DNA from: Chelatococcus sambhunathii
GTDB lineage: Bacteria; Pseudomonadota; Alphaproteobacteria; Rhizobiales; Beijerinckiaceae
Direction: 5' to 3'
DNA length: 64,000 nt
NCBI RefSeq assembly: GCF_001418005.1
Contig: NZ_LIOL01000001.1
Span: 62,001-126,000 of the forward strand
Shown here: positions 9,381-18,115 of the stretch, piece after piece
Layout of the letters: each line of letters opens with the position of its first letter
Numbering within the stretch: position 1 is the stretch's first letter
Program-made: the position numbers and the translations under genes
Notes under the pieces: generated by a model
Databases searched by the model: none
Told to the model about the DNA's origin: nothing
What the model saw: the letters and a program-made list of their open reading frames with translations, nothing else

Positions 9381-10147
9381 GCGACGCAGCGACGATGCCC
9401 GCGCCGGCTCAGGCCACGGCCGGGCGCACACCCCTTCTTTCGGTGCGCGGGGTCAAGACCTACTACGGCAACATCATCGCCCTCAAGGGCGTGGACCTCG
9501 ACGTGCACGAGGGCGAGATCGTGACGATGATCGGCGCCAACGGTGCCGGCAAATCCACGCTGATGATGACGATCTTCGGCAACCCACGCTGCCGCCAGGG
9601 CACGATCACGTATGGCGGGCGCGATATCACGCAGATGCCGACGCACGAGATCGCCCGTCTGGGCATCGCGCAATCGCCCGAAGGCCGGCGCATCTTCCCG
9701 CGCATGACGGTGTTCGAGAACCTGCAAATGGGCGCGTCCATCAAGGACTTCACCCATTTCGACGAGGATCTGGAGCGGGTCTGCACCATGTTCCCGCGTC
9801 TGAAGGAACGACTCAACCAACGTGGCGGCACCCTCTCCGGCGGCGAGCAGCAGATGCTCGCCATCGCCCGCGCGTTGATGAGCCGACCGCGGCTGCTGCT
9901 GCTCGACGAGCCTTCGCTCGGCCTTGCCCCGCTCGTCGTCAAGCAGATCTTCAATGTCATCCGCGAGCTCAACGAGCGCGACGGCATGACCGTCTTCCTC
10001 GTCGAGCAGAACGCCTATCACGCGCTCAAGCTCGCCCACCGCGGCTACGTGATGGTGACGGGGTCCATCACCCTGCAGGGCACCGGCAAGGAATTGCTCG
10101 AGAACCCGCAGGTCCGCGCCGCCTATCTCGAAGGCGGGGCCCACTGA
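9377..10147 (+). CDS. livF: Branched-chain amino acid ABC transporter ATP-binding protein LivF
   Basis: A 256-residue ABC ATPase with Walker A GANGAGKST, signature LSGGEQQMLAIARAL, Walker B LLLLDEPSLGL and switch His replaced by Gln-Asn in VEQNAYHAL, which is usual for LivF. An N-terminal tail of about 20 residues (Ala/Pro/Thr-rich) precedes the ABC domain and exceeds the typical LivF length. The start overlaps the livG stop as ATGA. It forms the heterodimeric motor with LivG. Confidence 0.95.
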   Translation: MSDAATMPAPAQATAGRTPLLSVRGVKTYYGNIIALKGVDLDVHEGEIVTMIGANGAGKSTLMMTIFGNPRCRQGTITYGGRDITQMPTHEIARLGIAQSPEGRRIFPRMTVFENLQMGASIKDFTHFDEDLERVCTMFPRLKERLNQRGGTLSGGEQQMLAIARALMSRPRLLLLDEPSLGLAPLVVKQIFNVIRELNERDGMTVFLVEQNAYHALKLAHRGYVMVTGSITLQGTGKELLENPQVRAAYLEGGAH

Positions 10148-10157
10148 GGAACACACG

Positions 10158-10511
10158 ATGCAGGGCATCCTCTACGAAGAAAGCTCGTTCTTCCTCTTTC
10201 TGCTCGTCACCTGCATCATGGGCGGTTGGGCCGCCTGGATGACGGGGCGGGCGGTAGCGCTCATCTGGGCGCCGGTGTGGCAGGCGGTGCTTTACCTGCT
10301 CGCGCTCGCGTGGGGCGTGCGCTTCATCCATTTCGCCCTCTTCGGGGGCACGCTGCTGTCGCTCCACTATTACATCGTGGACGCAATCGTGCTCCTCGTC
10401 ATCGGCCTCACCGGCTTCCGCTACACGCGCGCGCGGCAGATGACGACCCAATACCGCTGGCTCTACGAGCGTACGGGTCCCCTCACCTGGCGCGAGAAGG
10501 GCAGCGGCTGA
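10158..10511 (+). CDS. Small membrane protein embedded in the liv operon (DUF6867-like)
   Basis: A 117-residue protein with three or four predicted membrane segments (about residues 10-30, 33-53 and 65-88) and a short basic cytoplasmic tail ending near WREKG. I recall this family (DUF6867) only from alphaproteobacterial liv clusters, and its function is unknown to me. It begins 10 bp after livF and lies between the ATPases and the binding-protein gene. It is thus co-transcribed and probably an accessory of this importer. Confidence 0.75.
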   Translation: MQGILYEESSFFLFLLVTCIMGGWAAWMTGRAVALIWAPVWQAVLYLLALAWGVRFIHFALFGGTLLSLHYYIVDAIVLLVIGLTGFRYTRARQMTTQYRWLYERTGPLTWREKGSG

Positions 10512-10628
10512 GACACCACCGTTTGCGAGTGACTCTCGCCGCAAATGGCGCAAGATTGCGCCCAAGGCGAGAGGCTCGCCGACCGGAGCCCCGGGGGCGG
10601 GGCCCGACAAAAACCAGGGGAGTACCAG

Positions 10629-11756
10629 ATGAAGAAAGTGCTGTTGACCGGGATTGCGCTCGGTCTTGGCCTCGCCTTCGCCAGCGCTGCCAACGCCCAG
10701 GTGAAGATCGCGGTCGGCGCTCCCATCACGGGGCCGAACGCAAGCTTCGGCACCCAGATGAAGAACGGCGTCGAGCAGGCGGCGGAGGATATCAACGCCG
10801 CCGGCGGCATCCTCGGGCAGAAGATCGTGGTCAGCGTGGGCGACGACGTCTCCGATCCCAAGCAGGGCGTATCCGTTGCCAACAAGCTCGCCAGCGACGG
10901 CGTGAAGTACGTTGTCGGCCACTTCAACTCGGGTGTATCGATCCCGGCCTCGGAGGTCTACGAGGAATCCGGCATCCTGCAGCTGACGCCGGCCTCCACC
11001 AATCCGCAGTTCACCGAGCGTGGGCTGTGGAACACCATCCGCATCTGCGGCCGCGACGACCAGCAAGGCCAGGTGGCGGGCGACTACCTGTCCAAGCACT
11101 ATGCCGGCAAGAAGGTGGCCGTCATCCACGACAAGACGCCCTACGGCAAGGGCCTCGCCGATGAGACCATGAAGGCGATGAACGCCAAGGGTCTCAAGGA
11201 AGTCCTCTACGAAGGCGTCAACCCGGGCGAGAAGGACTATTCGGCCCTCGTCTCCAAGCTCAAGGCCGCGAATGTCGACGTCGTCTATTTCGGCGGCCTG
11301 CACACGGAAGCCGGCCTCATCATCCGGCAGATGCGCGACCAGGGCCTGCAGGCGCCGCTGATGTCGGGTGACGGCATCGTGTCGAGCGAGTTCGTCTCCA
11401 TCGCCGGTCCCGGCGCCGAGGGCACGCTCATGACCTTCGCGCCCGATCCGCGCAAGAACCCGGCGGCCAAGGAGGTCGTCGAGCGCTTCCTGAAGAACAA
11501 GAACTACGATCCCGAGGCCTACACGCTCTACAGCTATGCGGCAGTCGAGATCATCAAGCAGGCGGCGGAAGAGGCGAAGTCCCTGGAGCCGAAGAAGGTG
11601 GCCGAGGTGATCCACTCCGGCAAGGTCTTCAAGACCGTGCTGGGCGACCTCTCCTTCGACAAGAAGGGTGACATCACCCGTCCGGACTACGTCATGTACG
11701 TCTGGAAGAAGGGCTCCGACGGCAAGATCGACTACGCCGGCAACGAGATCAACTGA
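10629..11756 (+). CDS. livK: Branched-chain amino acid ABC transporter substrate-binding protein
   Basis: A 375-residue periplasmic binding protein of the Leu/Ile/Val (type I fold) family. The signal peptide is MKKVLLTGIALGLGLAFASA followed by ANA and a cleavage near residue 24. The mature start VKIAVGAPITGPNASFG and the segment INAAGGILGQKIVV are hallmarks of LivJ/LivK. The ATG at 10629 has AGGGGAG 8 bases upstream; the open frame extends upstream of it without similarity. It is the last gene of the liv cluster, after a GC-rich gap (10512-10628) that may stabilise its own mRNA. A strong terminator follows. Confidence 0.95.
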   Translation: MKKVLLTGIALGLGLAFASAANAQVKIAVGAPITGPNASFGTQMKNGVEQAAEDINAAGGILGQKIVVSVGDDVSDPKQGVSVANKLASDGVKYVVGHFNSGVSIPASEVYEESGILQLTPASTNPQFTERGLWNTIRICGRDDQQGQVAGDYLSKHYAGKKVAVIHDKTPYGKGLADETMKAMNAKGLKEVLYEGVNPGEKDYSALVSKLKAANVDVVYFGGLHTEAGLIIRQMRDQGLQAPLMSGDGIVSSEFVSIAGPGAEGTLMTFAPDPRKNPAAKEVVERFLKNKNYDPEAYTLYSYAAVEIIKQAAEEAKSLEPKKVAEVIHSGKVFKTVLGDLSFDKKGDITRPDYVMYVWKKGSDGKIDYAGNEIN

Positions 11757-11779
11757 TCTCGCAGCACTGGAAGACAACG

Positions 11780-11813
11780 GGCCCGCCTTCCCCGAGGCGG
11801 GCCTTTCCTTTTG
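11780..11813 (+). terminator. Rho-independent terminator of the liv operon
   Basis: A 9-bp perfect stem (GGCCCGCCT at 11780-11788 with AGGCGGGCC at 11795-11803), a 6-base loop and a T-rich tail. It begins 24 bp after the binding-protein stop codon and just before the convergent DUF1203 gene. Confidence 0.9.
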
Positions 11814-11816
11814 GCG

Positions 11817-12287
11817 TCAGCTGCGCTCGATGCGGCAGGCGAAGCAGCCGCGGGCCGCAAAATGCGCGTCGACGTGGGCGATATCCGGCCGGGCCAGGAA
11901 GCGGTAGATGTGGCTCTCGATCTCGACGCCCGGCACGACCCCGGCATCGACGATCATGCCCGCGGCGTCATAGGCGCGCAGCGAGATCAGCCGCGCCGGC
12001 AGGATCGGCGGCACCTCGTCCACGGCATCGTAAGCCTCCTCGGCCGCGCGGCGCACGAAGATGGGCCCCGACGCGCGGTAGGGCGACGTCTCCTCGGTGT
12101 GATGGGCGAAGGCGAGCAGCAGCACCTCCTCGCCCGGCTGCGCGTCCTGCAGGCTGACGCGGCACGGGCTGGTGCCGCATGCCGCGACGCGCCGCCGGAG
12201 GATGCCGCGACGCGCCAGCGCGGTATCATCCAGCTGGAACAAATGGTTGAAAAGGCGCGGATCGAGGCCGCGGATCCGATAGGCCAT
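11817..12287 (-). CDS. DUF1203 family protein
   Basis: A 156-residue cytoplasmic protein of the DUF1203 family, which is common in proteobacteria and has no established function. Two cysteine pairs are seen: CGTSPC at about residues 35-40 and CFAC near the C-terminus. The segment ETSPYRASGPIFVR in the middle is the family's best conserved block. The start MAYRIRGLD is the usual family start and has a GGAG about 10 bases upstream; upstream codons lack similarity. It converges on the liv terminator. Confidence 0.75.
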   Translation of the reverse strand: MAYRIRGLDPRLFNHLFQLDDTALARRGILRRRVAACGTSPCRVSLQDAQPGEEVLLLAFAHHTEETSPYRASGPIFVRRAAEEAYDAVDEVPPILPARLISLRAYDAAGMIVDAGVVPGVEIESHIYRFLARPDIAHVDAHFAARGCFACRIERS

Positions 12288-12378
12288 GGAACTGCTCCAA
12301 GTCGAGGAGCCTCCATCTTCGCCCCTGGATCGCGTCCAGCGACCCGTTTTACCCACCCGTTTCCTGCGGGGCCGTTGC

Positions 12379-13107
12379 TCAGCCGAGTGCCCCCAGCGCC
12401 GGGAATGTCTCCAGCAGCCAGAAGGACACGTCCGTCAGCGCGCCGGTGAGGAAGGCGATGCCGGTCAGCACGAGCAAACCGCCCATCACCTTCTCGACGA
12501 GGTGGAACTTCGAGCGCATGCCACGCAGGAGCGCAACGAACGGCTTCATGGCGAGCGCCGCGAGGAGGAAGGGAATGCCGAGCCCGGCCGAATAGGCGGC
12601 GAGCAGGAAGGCGCCGCGCCCGACGCTCTCCTCCGAGCCGGCGACGGCGAGGATCGCGGCGAGGATGGGACCGATGCACGGCGTCCAGCCGAAGGCAAAG
12701 GCGAGCCCCATGACGTAAGCGCCGCCGATGCCGGCCGGCTTGGCAACATCGAGCCGTGCCTCCCGGTAGAGGAAGGACAGGCGGAAGACGCCAAGGAAGT
12801 GCAGACCCATGACGATGATGGCGATGCCGGCCACGGTGCCGAGGACGTCGACATAGCGGCGCAGCAGCTGGCCGAAGACCGAGGCCGTCGCGCCCAGCAT
12901 GACGAAGACCGTTGCGAAGCCGAGCACGAAGAAGAAGGCGGCGAACAGGGCCTTGCGGCTGACGCGCGGCTCCCGCCGCTCCGTCAGTTGGTCGAGCGTC
13001 GTGCCCGCGAGATAGCACAGGTAAGGCGGCACCAGTGGCAGCACGCAGGGGCTGAGAAAGCTGACGAGCCCGGCTAGAACCGCGGCGGAGGTAGAGACGT
13101 CGGTCAT
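12379..13107 (-). CDS. ccdA: Cytochrome c biogenesis protein CcdA family
   Basis: A 242-residue inner-membrane protein with six predicted helices. The two redox-active cysteines are in SPCVLPLVPPYLCYLAG (helix 1) and GWTPCIGP (helix 4). CcdA moves electrons from cytoplasmic thioredoxin to periplasmic thiol-disulfide proteins for cytochrome c maturation. The start chosen is MTDVSTSAAV at 13107, which matches the family length; an upstream ATG at 13182 adds an unlikely basic extension. No thioredoxin-like partner (CcmG/TlpA) is adjacent. Confidence 0.9.
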   Translation of the reverse strand: MTDVSTSAAVLAGLVSFLSPCVLPLVPPYLCYLAGTTLDQLTERREPRVSRKALFAAFFFVLGFATVFVMLGATASVFGQLLRRYVDVLGTVAGIAIIVMGLHFLGVFRLSFLYREARLDVAKPAGIGGAYVMGLAFAFGWTPCIGPILAAILAVAGSEESVGRGAFLLAAYSAGLGIPFLLAALAMKPFVALLRGMRSKFHLVEKVMGGLLVLTGIAFLTGALTDVSFWLLETFPALGALG

Positions 13108-13203
13108 GGCGCTGCTCTTAGCCGCAGCGCCGGTCCGGCGAAAGGCGGTGAAATGCCGCCTCGCCCCCTTGTGATACGTCACCCTTCACGGCAACCATCG
13201 GGC

Positions 13204-14229
13204 ATGAGCACCTCGCGCAATCTCATCACCGACGTTCCCGGCCTCCGCATCGGCAATGCCCACGATGCGGCGGCGGCGACGGGTGTCACGGTCGCCATTT
13301 TCGACAGGCCGGCGACGGCGAGTCTCGCCATCATGGGCGGCGCGCCGGGCACGCGCGAGAGCGCGCTGTTGGAGCCGGAGATGACGGTGGCGGCGGTGGA
13401 CGCCATCGTCCTGTCCGGCGGGTCGGCCTACGGGCTCGATGCGGCCGGCGGCGTCATGCAGGCGCTTGCGGCACAGGGCCGCGGCTTCGCCATCCGGGAC
13501 GTGCGCGTGCCGATCGTACCGCAGGCGATTCTCTTCGATCTCCTCAATGGCGCCGACAAGCCCTGGGCGCGCGGCGAGGGTGAGCCGCCCCATCGCGCCC
13601 TCGCCATGGCGGCTGTCGCTGCGTCCGGGGAAGATTTTCCGCTCGGGACGGTGGGGGCCGGCTATGGCGCGACGACGGTCAACCTGAAAGGCGGGCTGGG
13701 CTCGGCGAGCGCCGTCACCCGCACCGGCCACACCGTCGGCGCCGTCGTCGCCGTCAATGCCGTCGGCTCGGCGACCGTTGGCGACGGGCCGCACTTCTGG
13801 GCTGCGCCCTATGAGGAAGGCGGCGAATTCGGCAACTGCGGCCTGCCGGCGGTTTTCGACCGTCAGGCACTCGCTCCGCGCTACAAGGGCGGCCCGGGTC
13901 AAAACACGACGATAGCCCTTGTCGCCACCGACGCCGTCCTCGACAAGGCCATGGCCAAGCGCCTCGCCATGGTCGCCCACGACGGCATGGGCCGCGCCCT
14001 GCGCCCGGCCCATGCGCCGCTCGACGGGGACCTCGTCTTCGCCGCGGCGACGGGCCGCAAGCCGCTGCCGGAAGACGACATCTATGCCTTCGCCGATCTC
14101 GGCGCCGTCGCGGCCGATTGCCTTGCCCGCGCCATCGCCCGCGGCGTCTACGAGGCGACGGCGCTCCCCCTGCCCGGCGCCCTGCCGGCCTGGCGCGACC
14201 TCTATCGGCCGAAGCGCCCGACGGCATAG
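13204..14229 (+). CDS. P1 family peptidase (DmpA/L-aminopeptidase D-esterase type)
   Basis: A 341-residue Ntn-fold hydrolase of peptidase family S58 (DmpA, BapA). The N-terminal family motif NLITDVPGLRIGNAHD and the glycine loop LSGGSAYGLDAAGGVMQ are present. The autoprocessing region is GQNTTIALVATDAVLDK, where the Thr pair occupies the place of the catalytic Ser/Thr that becomes the N-terminus of the beta chain. Substrates in this family include D-amino acid esters, beta-peptides and N-terminal residues. An in-frame ATG at 13153 is an alternative start. Its 3' end overlaps the convergent oxidoreductase gene by 28 bp. Confidence 0.88.
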   Translation: MSTSRNLITDVPGLRIGNAHDAAAATGVTVAIFDRPATASLAIMGGAPGTRESALLEPEMTVAAVDAIVLSGGSAYGLDAAGGVMQALAAQGRGFAIRDVRVPIVPQAILFDLLNGADKPWARGEGEPPHRALAMAAVAASGEDFPLGTVGAGYGATTVNLKGGLGSASAVTRTGHTVGAVVAVNAVGSATVGDGPHFWAAPYEEGGEFGNCGLPAVFDRQALAPRYKGGPGQNTTIALVATDAVLDKAMAKRLAMVAHDGMGRALRPAHAPLDGDLVFAAATGRKPLPEDDIYAFADLGAVAADCLARAIARGVYEATALPLPGALPAWRDLYRPKRPTA

Positions 14230-15449
14230 GGCGCGGGGTCGGTCAGCGGTGCCTCCCCGGTCATCATCTGCGCCAGGAGATGGCCGGTGACGGGGCCGAG
14301 CGTGAAGCCGTGGTGATTGTGGCCGAAGGCGAACCACAGCCCCTTATGGCGCGGTGCCTCGCCGATGACGGGGCGCATGTCCGGCAGGCACGGCCGCGCG
14401 CCGATCCACGGCTCGGGATCCACCCGCTCACCGAGGGGGAAGACGCGACGCGCCTCGGGCTCCACCTGGGCGAGCTGCACCGGGCTCGGCGCCGCGTCGC
14501 GGTCGGCGAACTCGGCCCCCGTGGTGAGGCGGATGCCGCGCGTCATCGGCACGATGAGGTAGCCGCCCGAGACATCGTAGAGCGGGTGGTTGAGCACCGC
14601 ATTGCCCGCGGGCCGGTAGTGCATGTGGTAGCCGCGCTTGACCGCGAGCGGGATGCGGTACCCCAGGGGGCGGAAGATCTCGCCCGACCACGGGCCGAGC
14701 GCCACGACCACCTCGCGCGCCGTGACAGGCCCCTCTTCCGCTGCCACCGTCCAGCCGCTGCCGGAGGCGACGAGAGAACGGGCGTCGCCGCGCAGGAAGC
14801 GCCCGCCGCGCTTTTCGAAGAGCTCGGCATAGGCCCGCGTGACGGCGCCCGGGTCCGGCACGCTGGCGGGATCGAGCCAGTGCAGCCCGCCGGCGAAGTC
14901 GCCGGTGAGGTGCGGCTCCTTGGCGCGCAGCTCCGCGCCGCTGAGCACCTCGAGCTTGAGGCCGTAGAGCGCGGCGCTCGCCCGCGCCTCTTCCTCCGCC
15001 AGCTGGAATTCGGCCTTGTCGCGGAAGCCCTTGATCCAACCGATCCGCCGCAGCATCGGCAGGATGTCGGCTTCGCGCATCAGCGCCTCGTGCTCGGCGA
15101 CGCAGCGCTCGATCAGCGGTAGCATCGCCCTGGCCGCGACAGCATGGCGCCGGGGCGAGGAGTGCCACCAGTATTGCGCCAGCCAGGGCGCCACCTTGGG
15201 CAGGAAGGCGAGATGGTAGTGCGCCTCCGCCGAGCGGTTGAGGCCATAGCGGATAAGCGAAGCAACGTCGCGCGGGAAGCCGTAGGGTACGACGCTGGCG
15301 CGCTCGATGAGCCCGGCATTGCCGTGGCTGGTCTCCTCCCCCGCCCCGCGCCTGTCGAGAAGCACGACCGACCGTCCGCGCGCCTGCAGATGCAACGCCG
15401 CCGAAACTCCGATGATACCCGCTCCGAGCACGACGACGTCCGTTTGCAT
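14202..15449 (-). CDS. FAD-dependent D-amino acid dehydrogenase-like oxidoreductase
   Basis: A 415-residue DadA/glycine-oxidase-type flavoprotein. The dinucleotide-binding motif is VVLGAGIIGVSAALHLQARG at residues 5-24, followed by the GEETSHGNAGLI segment typical of DadA. The C-terminal FAD contact is the GHNHHGFTLGPVTG region. It oxidises D-amino acids or other secondary amines, passing electrons to a quinone or oxygen. The hydroxyproline genes at 42-44 kb lack an adjacent oxidase, and this gene could supply that step; that is inference only. The ATG at 15449 begins at the family start. Confidence 0.82.
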   Translation of the reverse strand: MQTDVVVLGAGIIGVSAALHLQARGRSVVLLDRRGAGEETSHGNAGLIERASVVPYGFPRDVASLIRYGLNRSAEAHYHLAFLPKVAPWLAQYWWHSSPRRHAVAARAMLPLIERCVAEHEALMREADILPMLRRIGWIKGFRDKAEFQLAEEEARASAALYGLKLEVLSGAELRAKEPHLTGDFAGGLHWLDPASVPDPGAVTRAYAELFEKRGGRFLRGDARSLVASGSGWTVAAEEGPVTAREVVVALGPWSGEIFRPLGYRIPLAVKRGYHMHYRPAGNAVLNHPLYDVSGGYLIVPMTRGIRLTTGAEFADRDAAPSPVQLAQVEPEARRVFPLGERVDPEPWIGARPCLPDMRPVIGEAPRHKGLWFAFGHNHHGFTLGPVTGHLLAQMMTGEAPLTDPAPYAVGRFGR

Positions 15450-15604
15450 GCATTTGACCTTCTTGCTGATGCCGAACCCAGGAGCGCATTCTGGGATGGC
15501 GGCCCGTCCCGGACAACGCCGGCGTCCGCATGGCGAAAGCACGACGCCTGCCATCGGCGCAAGAGGCCGGACGCTTCTTCATGAGGGATGCGGACCGGGA
15601 GCAT

Positions 15605-16615
15605 ATGAATAGCGGCCGGGGAAACACGGAAGGAAGGGCCAAGGACGTGCATACCATTCTCCTCAAGCCCCTGGCGCTCATCGGCCGCCAGGGCACCAAG
15701 GCCCTCGCCGCTTCCATCTTCATCGGCCTCGCGCTGCCTCAGTTCGCCAGCCTCGCCCGGCCGCTGATCGGCACCTGCGTCTTCTTCTTCCTGGTCTTCA
15801 CCTTCCTGCGCGCCGATTTCGGCGCCATTCGCGCCCTCCTGCGGCAGCCGGGGCGCATCCTTCTCGCCTGGTTCTGGATCGTCGCCTCACTGCCGATCGC
15901 CCTCGGCGGCATCGTCCTCGCCCTCGGGCACGACCTCGTCGGCCCGGAACTCGCCCTCGGCCTTGCCCTGATGGCGGCTGCCCCGCCGATCCTCTCGGCG
16001 CCCGCCGTGGCGACGCTGCTCGGCTTCGATGCCTCCTTCCTCGTCACTGTCCTTGTCGCCAGCATGGTGACGACGCCGCTGACCGCACCCCTCGTGGCGG
16101 ATGTGATCGCGGGGGCCGCCGTTCCGATCGATACGTCCGTCCTCGCCCTGCGCCTGGCCCTGCTGCTGGGCGGGGCTGCCGTGCTCGCCCAAGTGCTGCG
16201 CTGGCTCCTCGGCCTCGCGCGGATCGCGCGCGAGCGCGCCGCGCTCGACGGCCTCAACGTCGTCTTCTTCTTCATCTTCGCCGTCGGAGCCATGGACGGG
16301 GTGGCCGAGGCGATGGTCGCCAACCCGGTCACAGTCGTCACCGATGCGCTGATCGTCTTCGTGGTGGCCTTCGCCGGCATCGCGGCCGGCCTTCTCGTGC
16401 TGGCGGCACGCTTCGGCGCCCGCGAGGCCTTCGTCATCGGCTATGCCACTGGCCACCGCAACATGGGGCTTCTCGTCGCCGCCATGGCGGGCGCGGTGCC
16501 GGACGGCACCTGGCTCTATTTCGCCATGGCCCAGTTCCCCATCTACCTCATGCCGCTCGTGCTGGAGCCGCTCGCCCGCCGCATGCTGCGCACGCCCTTG
16601 CCCGCCCGGCGCTGA
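15605..16615 (+). CDS. BASS-type (bile acid:Na+ symporter-like) membrane transporter
   Basis: A roughly 336-residue integral membrane protein with nine or ten hydrophobic segments. It looks like the bile-acid/arsenite/riboflavin (BART) superfamily: a paired-repeat layout, a discontinuous helix near LMAAAPPILSAPAVATLLGFD, and a second conserved GYATGHRNMGLLVAA segment with the family's polar Na+-site residues. The substrate is unknown. The start is uncertain: ATG at 15605 with GGGAG close upstream, ATG at 15581, or GTG at 15647. It is convergent with the glycosyltransferase (5-bp gap). Confidence 0.75.
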   Translation: MNSGRGNTEGRAKDVHTILLKPLALIGRQGTKALAASIFIGLALPQFASLARPLIGTCVFFFLVFTFLRADFGAIRALLRQPGRILLAWFWIVASLPIALGGIVLALGHDLVGPELALGLALMAAAPPILSAPAVATLLGFDASFLVTVLVASMVTTPLTAPLVADVIAGAAVPIDTSVLALRLALLLGGAAVLAQVLRWLLGLARIARERAALDGLNVVFFFIFAVGAMDGVAEAMVANPVTVVTDALIVFVVAFAGIAAGLLVLAARFGAREAFVIGYATGHRNMGLLVAAMAGAVPDGTWLYFAMAQFPIYLMPLVLEPLARRMLRTPLPARR

Positions 16616-16620
16616 AGCGC

Positions 16621-17892
16621 TCAGACGATGGCCGCCTCCGGCATGCGCGCACTCTCACTGACAGAGGCACCGCCGTTCGGCCGCGGCCGTCCCCCGGCGG
16701 CGACCGCCTCAATCAGCCGGACGTAGCGGGCACACAGTTCGCGCCGGTCATAGCGCTCCAGCATGAGCGCACGTGCCCGGCGGCGGATATCTTCGAAACG
16801 CTCCGGCGCCGCGATGACCTCCAGCAGCCGCTCCGCAAGGCGCCGCGGCTCGAAGAAGGGCACGAGCAGCCCCGTCCGGCCATCGTCGACGACCTCCCGC
16901 ACCGGCTCCGTATCCGAGCCGACGATGAGCGCGCCCGTCGCCATCGCCTCCATCATCGACCAGGAAAGCACGAAGGGCGCGGTGAGATAGACATGCGCCG
17001 CCGATACGCGCAGCACCTGCCGCAGCACGGCGAGCGGCTGGCGGCCGAGAAAGTGCAGGCGCCCAAGGTCGGGCCTGAAGGTCTCCAGCGCCCATTGCTT
17101 GTAGGAGGCCTTGTCCCTCGGACCGTAGGCGATGCGGTCCTCGCCGATGACGACCGCATGGACGCCGGCGTGCATCCTCTGGAGCAGCGACACCGCCTCG
17201 ATGAACTGGGGAAAGCCGCGATAGGGCTCCATGCCCCGCGCGATATAGGTGACGAGCGGATCGCCGTGCCGGAAGACGTGACTGCCGACGGTGAAGGTCT
17301 CGCGCGCGTCGGGCGAGAAATAGTCGGTGTCGACTCCGTCGTGGAGAACCGACATCCGCCCATGGAAGACGCCGGGAAACTGCGACTTCTGATACTGTGT
17401 CGGCGATTGCCCCCAGTCCATCGCCGCAAGGTCCTGCAGGATGACGCTGTTCTTCATCCGGATGCGCAGCTCGACATTCGGATCCTTGGCCCTTCGATCG
17501 AAGAAAGAGGCATCGGAGCCGTAGGCGCGGTAGTACCACTCGAGATACGGCATGTAGCGCGCATCGGGCCACAGGTCCTTCAGGAAGAGCCCGTCGCCGA
17601 AGCCGCTATGGGCCAGCATCAGGTCCGGCCGCCAGCCCTTCGCCCGCGTCGGCGCGAGCGCCTTGTAGACCGCCTGGCCGCGGATGACGGCCTCTTCGGT
17701 GTAGCGCAGGGCGGGATGCACCTTCTCGCTGGCGCTCCGATGCGGCTCGTAGTCTATGCGCCGCACGGGTGACGGCTGGCGGTTGCCGGCCCGCGACACG
17801 GCGAGGATGTCGATGCCCTTCCGGCCCGCGAGATGCCTGATGATACGCGCATATTGTCCGGGAAAATTATTGTGTAAAAATAATAATCGCAT
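16621..17892 (-). CDS. Family-4 type glycosyltransferase
   Basis: A GT-B glycosyltransferase of about 423 residues. The N-terminal MRLLFLHNNFPGQYARI is characteristic of a subgroup found in exopolysaccharide and capsule contexts. The C-terminal GT4 domain has HDGVDTDYFSP, ARGMEPYRGFPQFIEA and the donor-binding region SWSMMEAMATGALIVGSDTEPVREVV (E-x7-E pattern). The sugar donor and acceptor cannot be told. The first codons and the DNA upstream are AT-rich (TTATT and AATAAT runs at about 17860-17910), unlike the rest of the gene. An upstream ATG at 17931 is possible. No polysaccharide genes are nearby. Confidence 0.85.
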   Translation of the reverse strand: MRLLFLHNNFPGQYARIIRHLAGRKGIDILAVSRAGNRQPSPVRRIDYEPHRSASEKVHPALRYTEEAVIRGQAVYKALAPTRAKGWRPDLMLAHSGFGDGLFLKDLWPDARYMPYLEWYYRAYGSDASFFDRRAKDPNVELRIRMKNSVILQDLAAMDWGQSPTQYQKSQFPGVFHGRMSVLHDGVDTDYFSPDARETFTVGSHVFRHGDPLVTYIARGMEPYRGFPQFIEAVSLLQRMHAGVHAVVIGEDRIAYGPRDKASYKQWALETFRPDLGRLHFLGRQPLAVLRQVLRVSAAHVYLTAPFVLSWSMMEAMATGALIVGSDTEPVREVVDDGRTGLLVPFFEPRRLAERLLEVIAAPERFEDIRRRARALMLERYDRRELCARYVRLIEAVAAGGRPRPNGGASVSESARMPEAAIV

Positions 17893-18115
17893 TAATAAAA
17901 TATCCGATATTCTTATTGAATGGCGAAACATGAACGTTCAATATTTAAGATCATGACGCCTGATGCCCATCGGCAGCCGGTTGCACGACGTGCATACAGT
18001 CGGGCGACCCGGGCGCAGCTTCCCTTGGCGCCCAGCCGTTGCCCCGCCCCGCCCTCCGTGCTAGGCGGCACGCGCGGGGCCTTCGCCCCTGCAGCATCTT
18101 CAAGCGGACGGTCCC

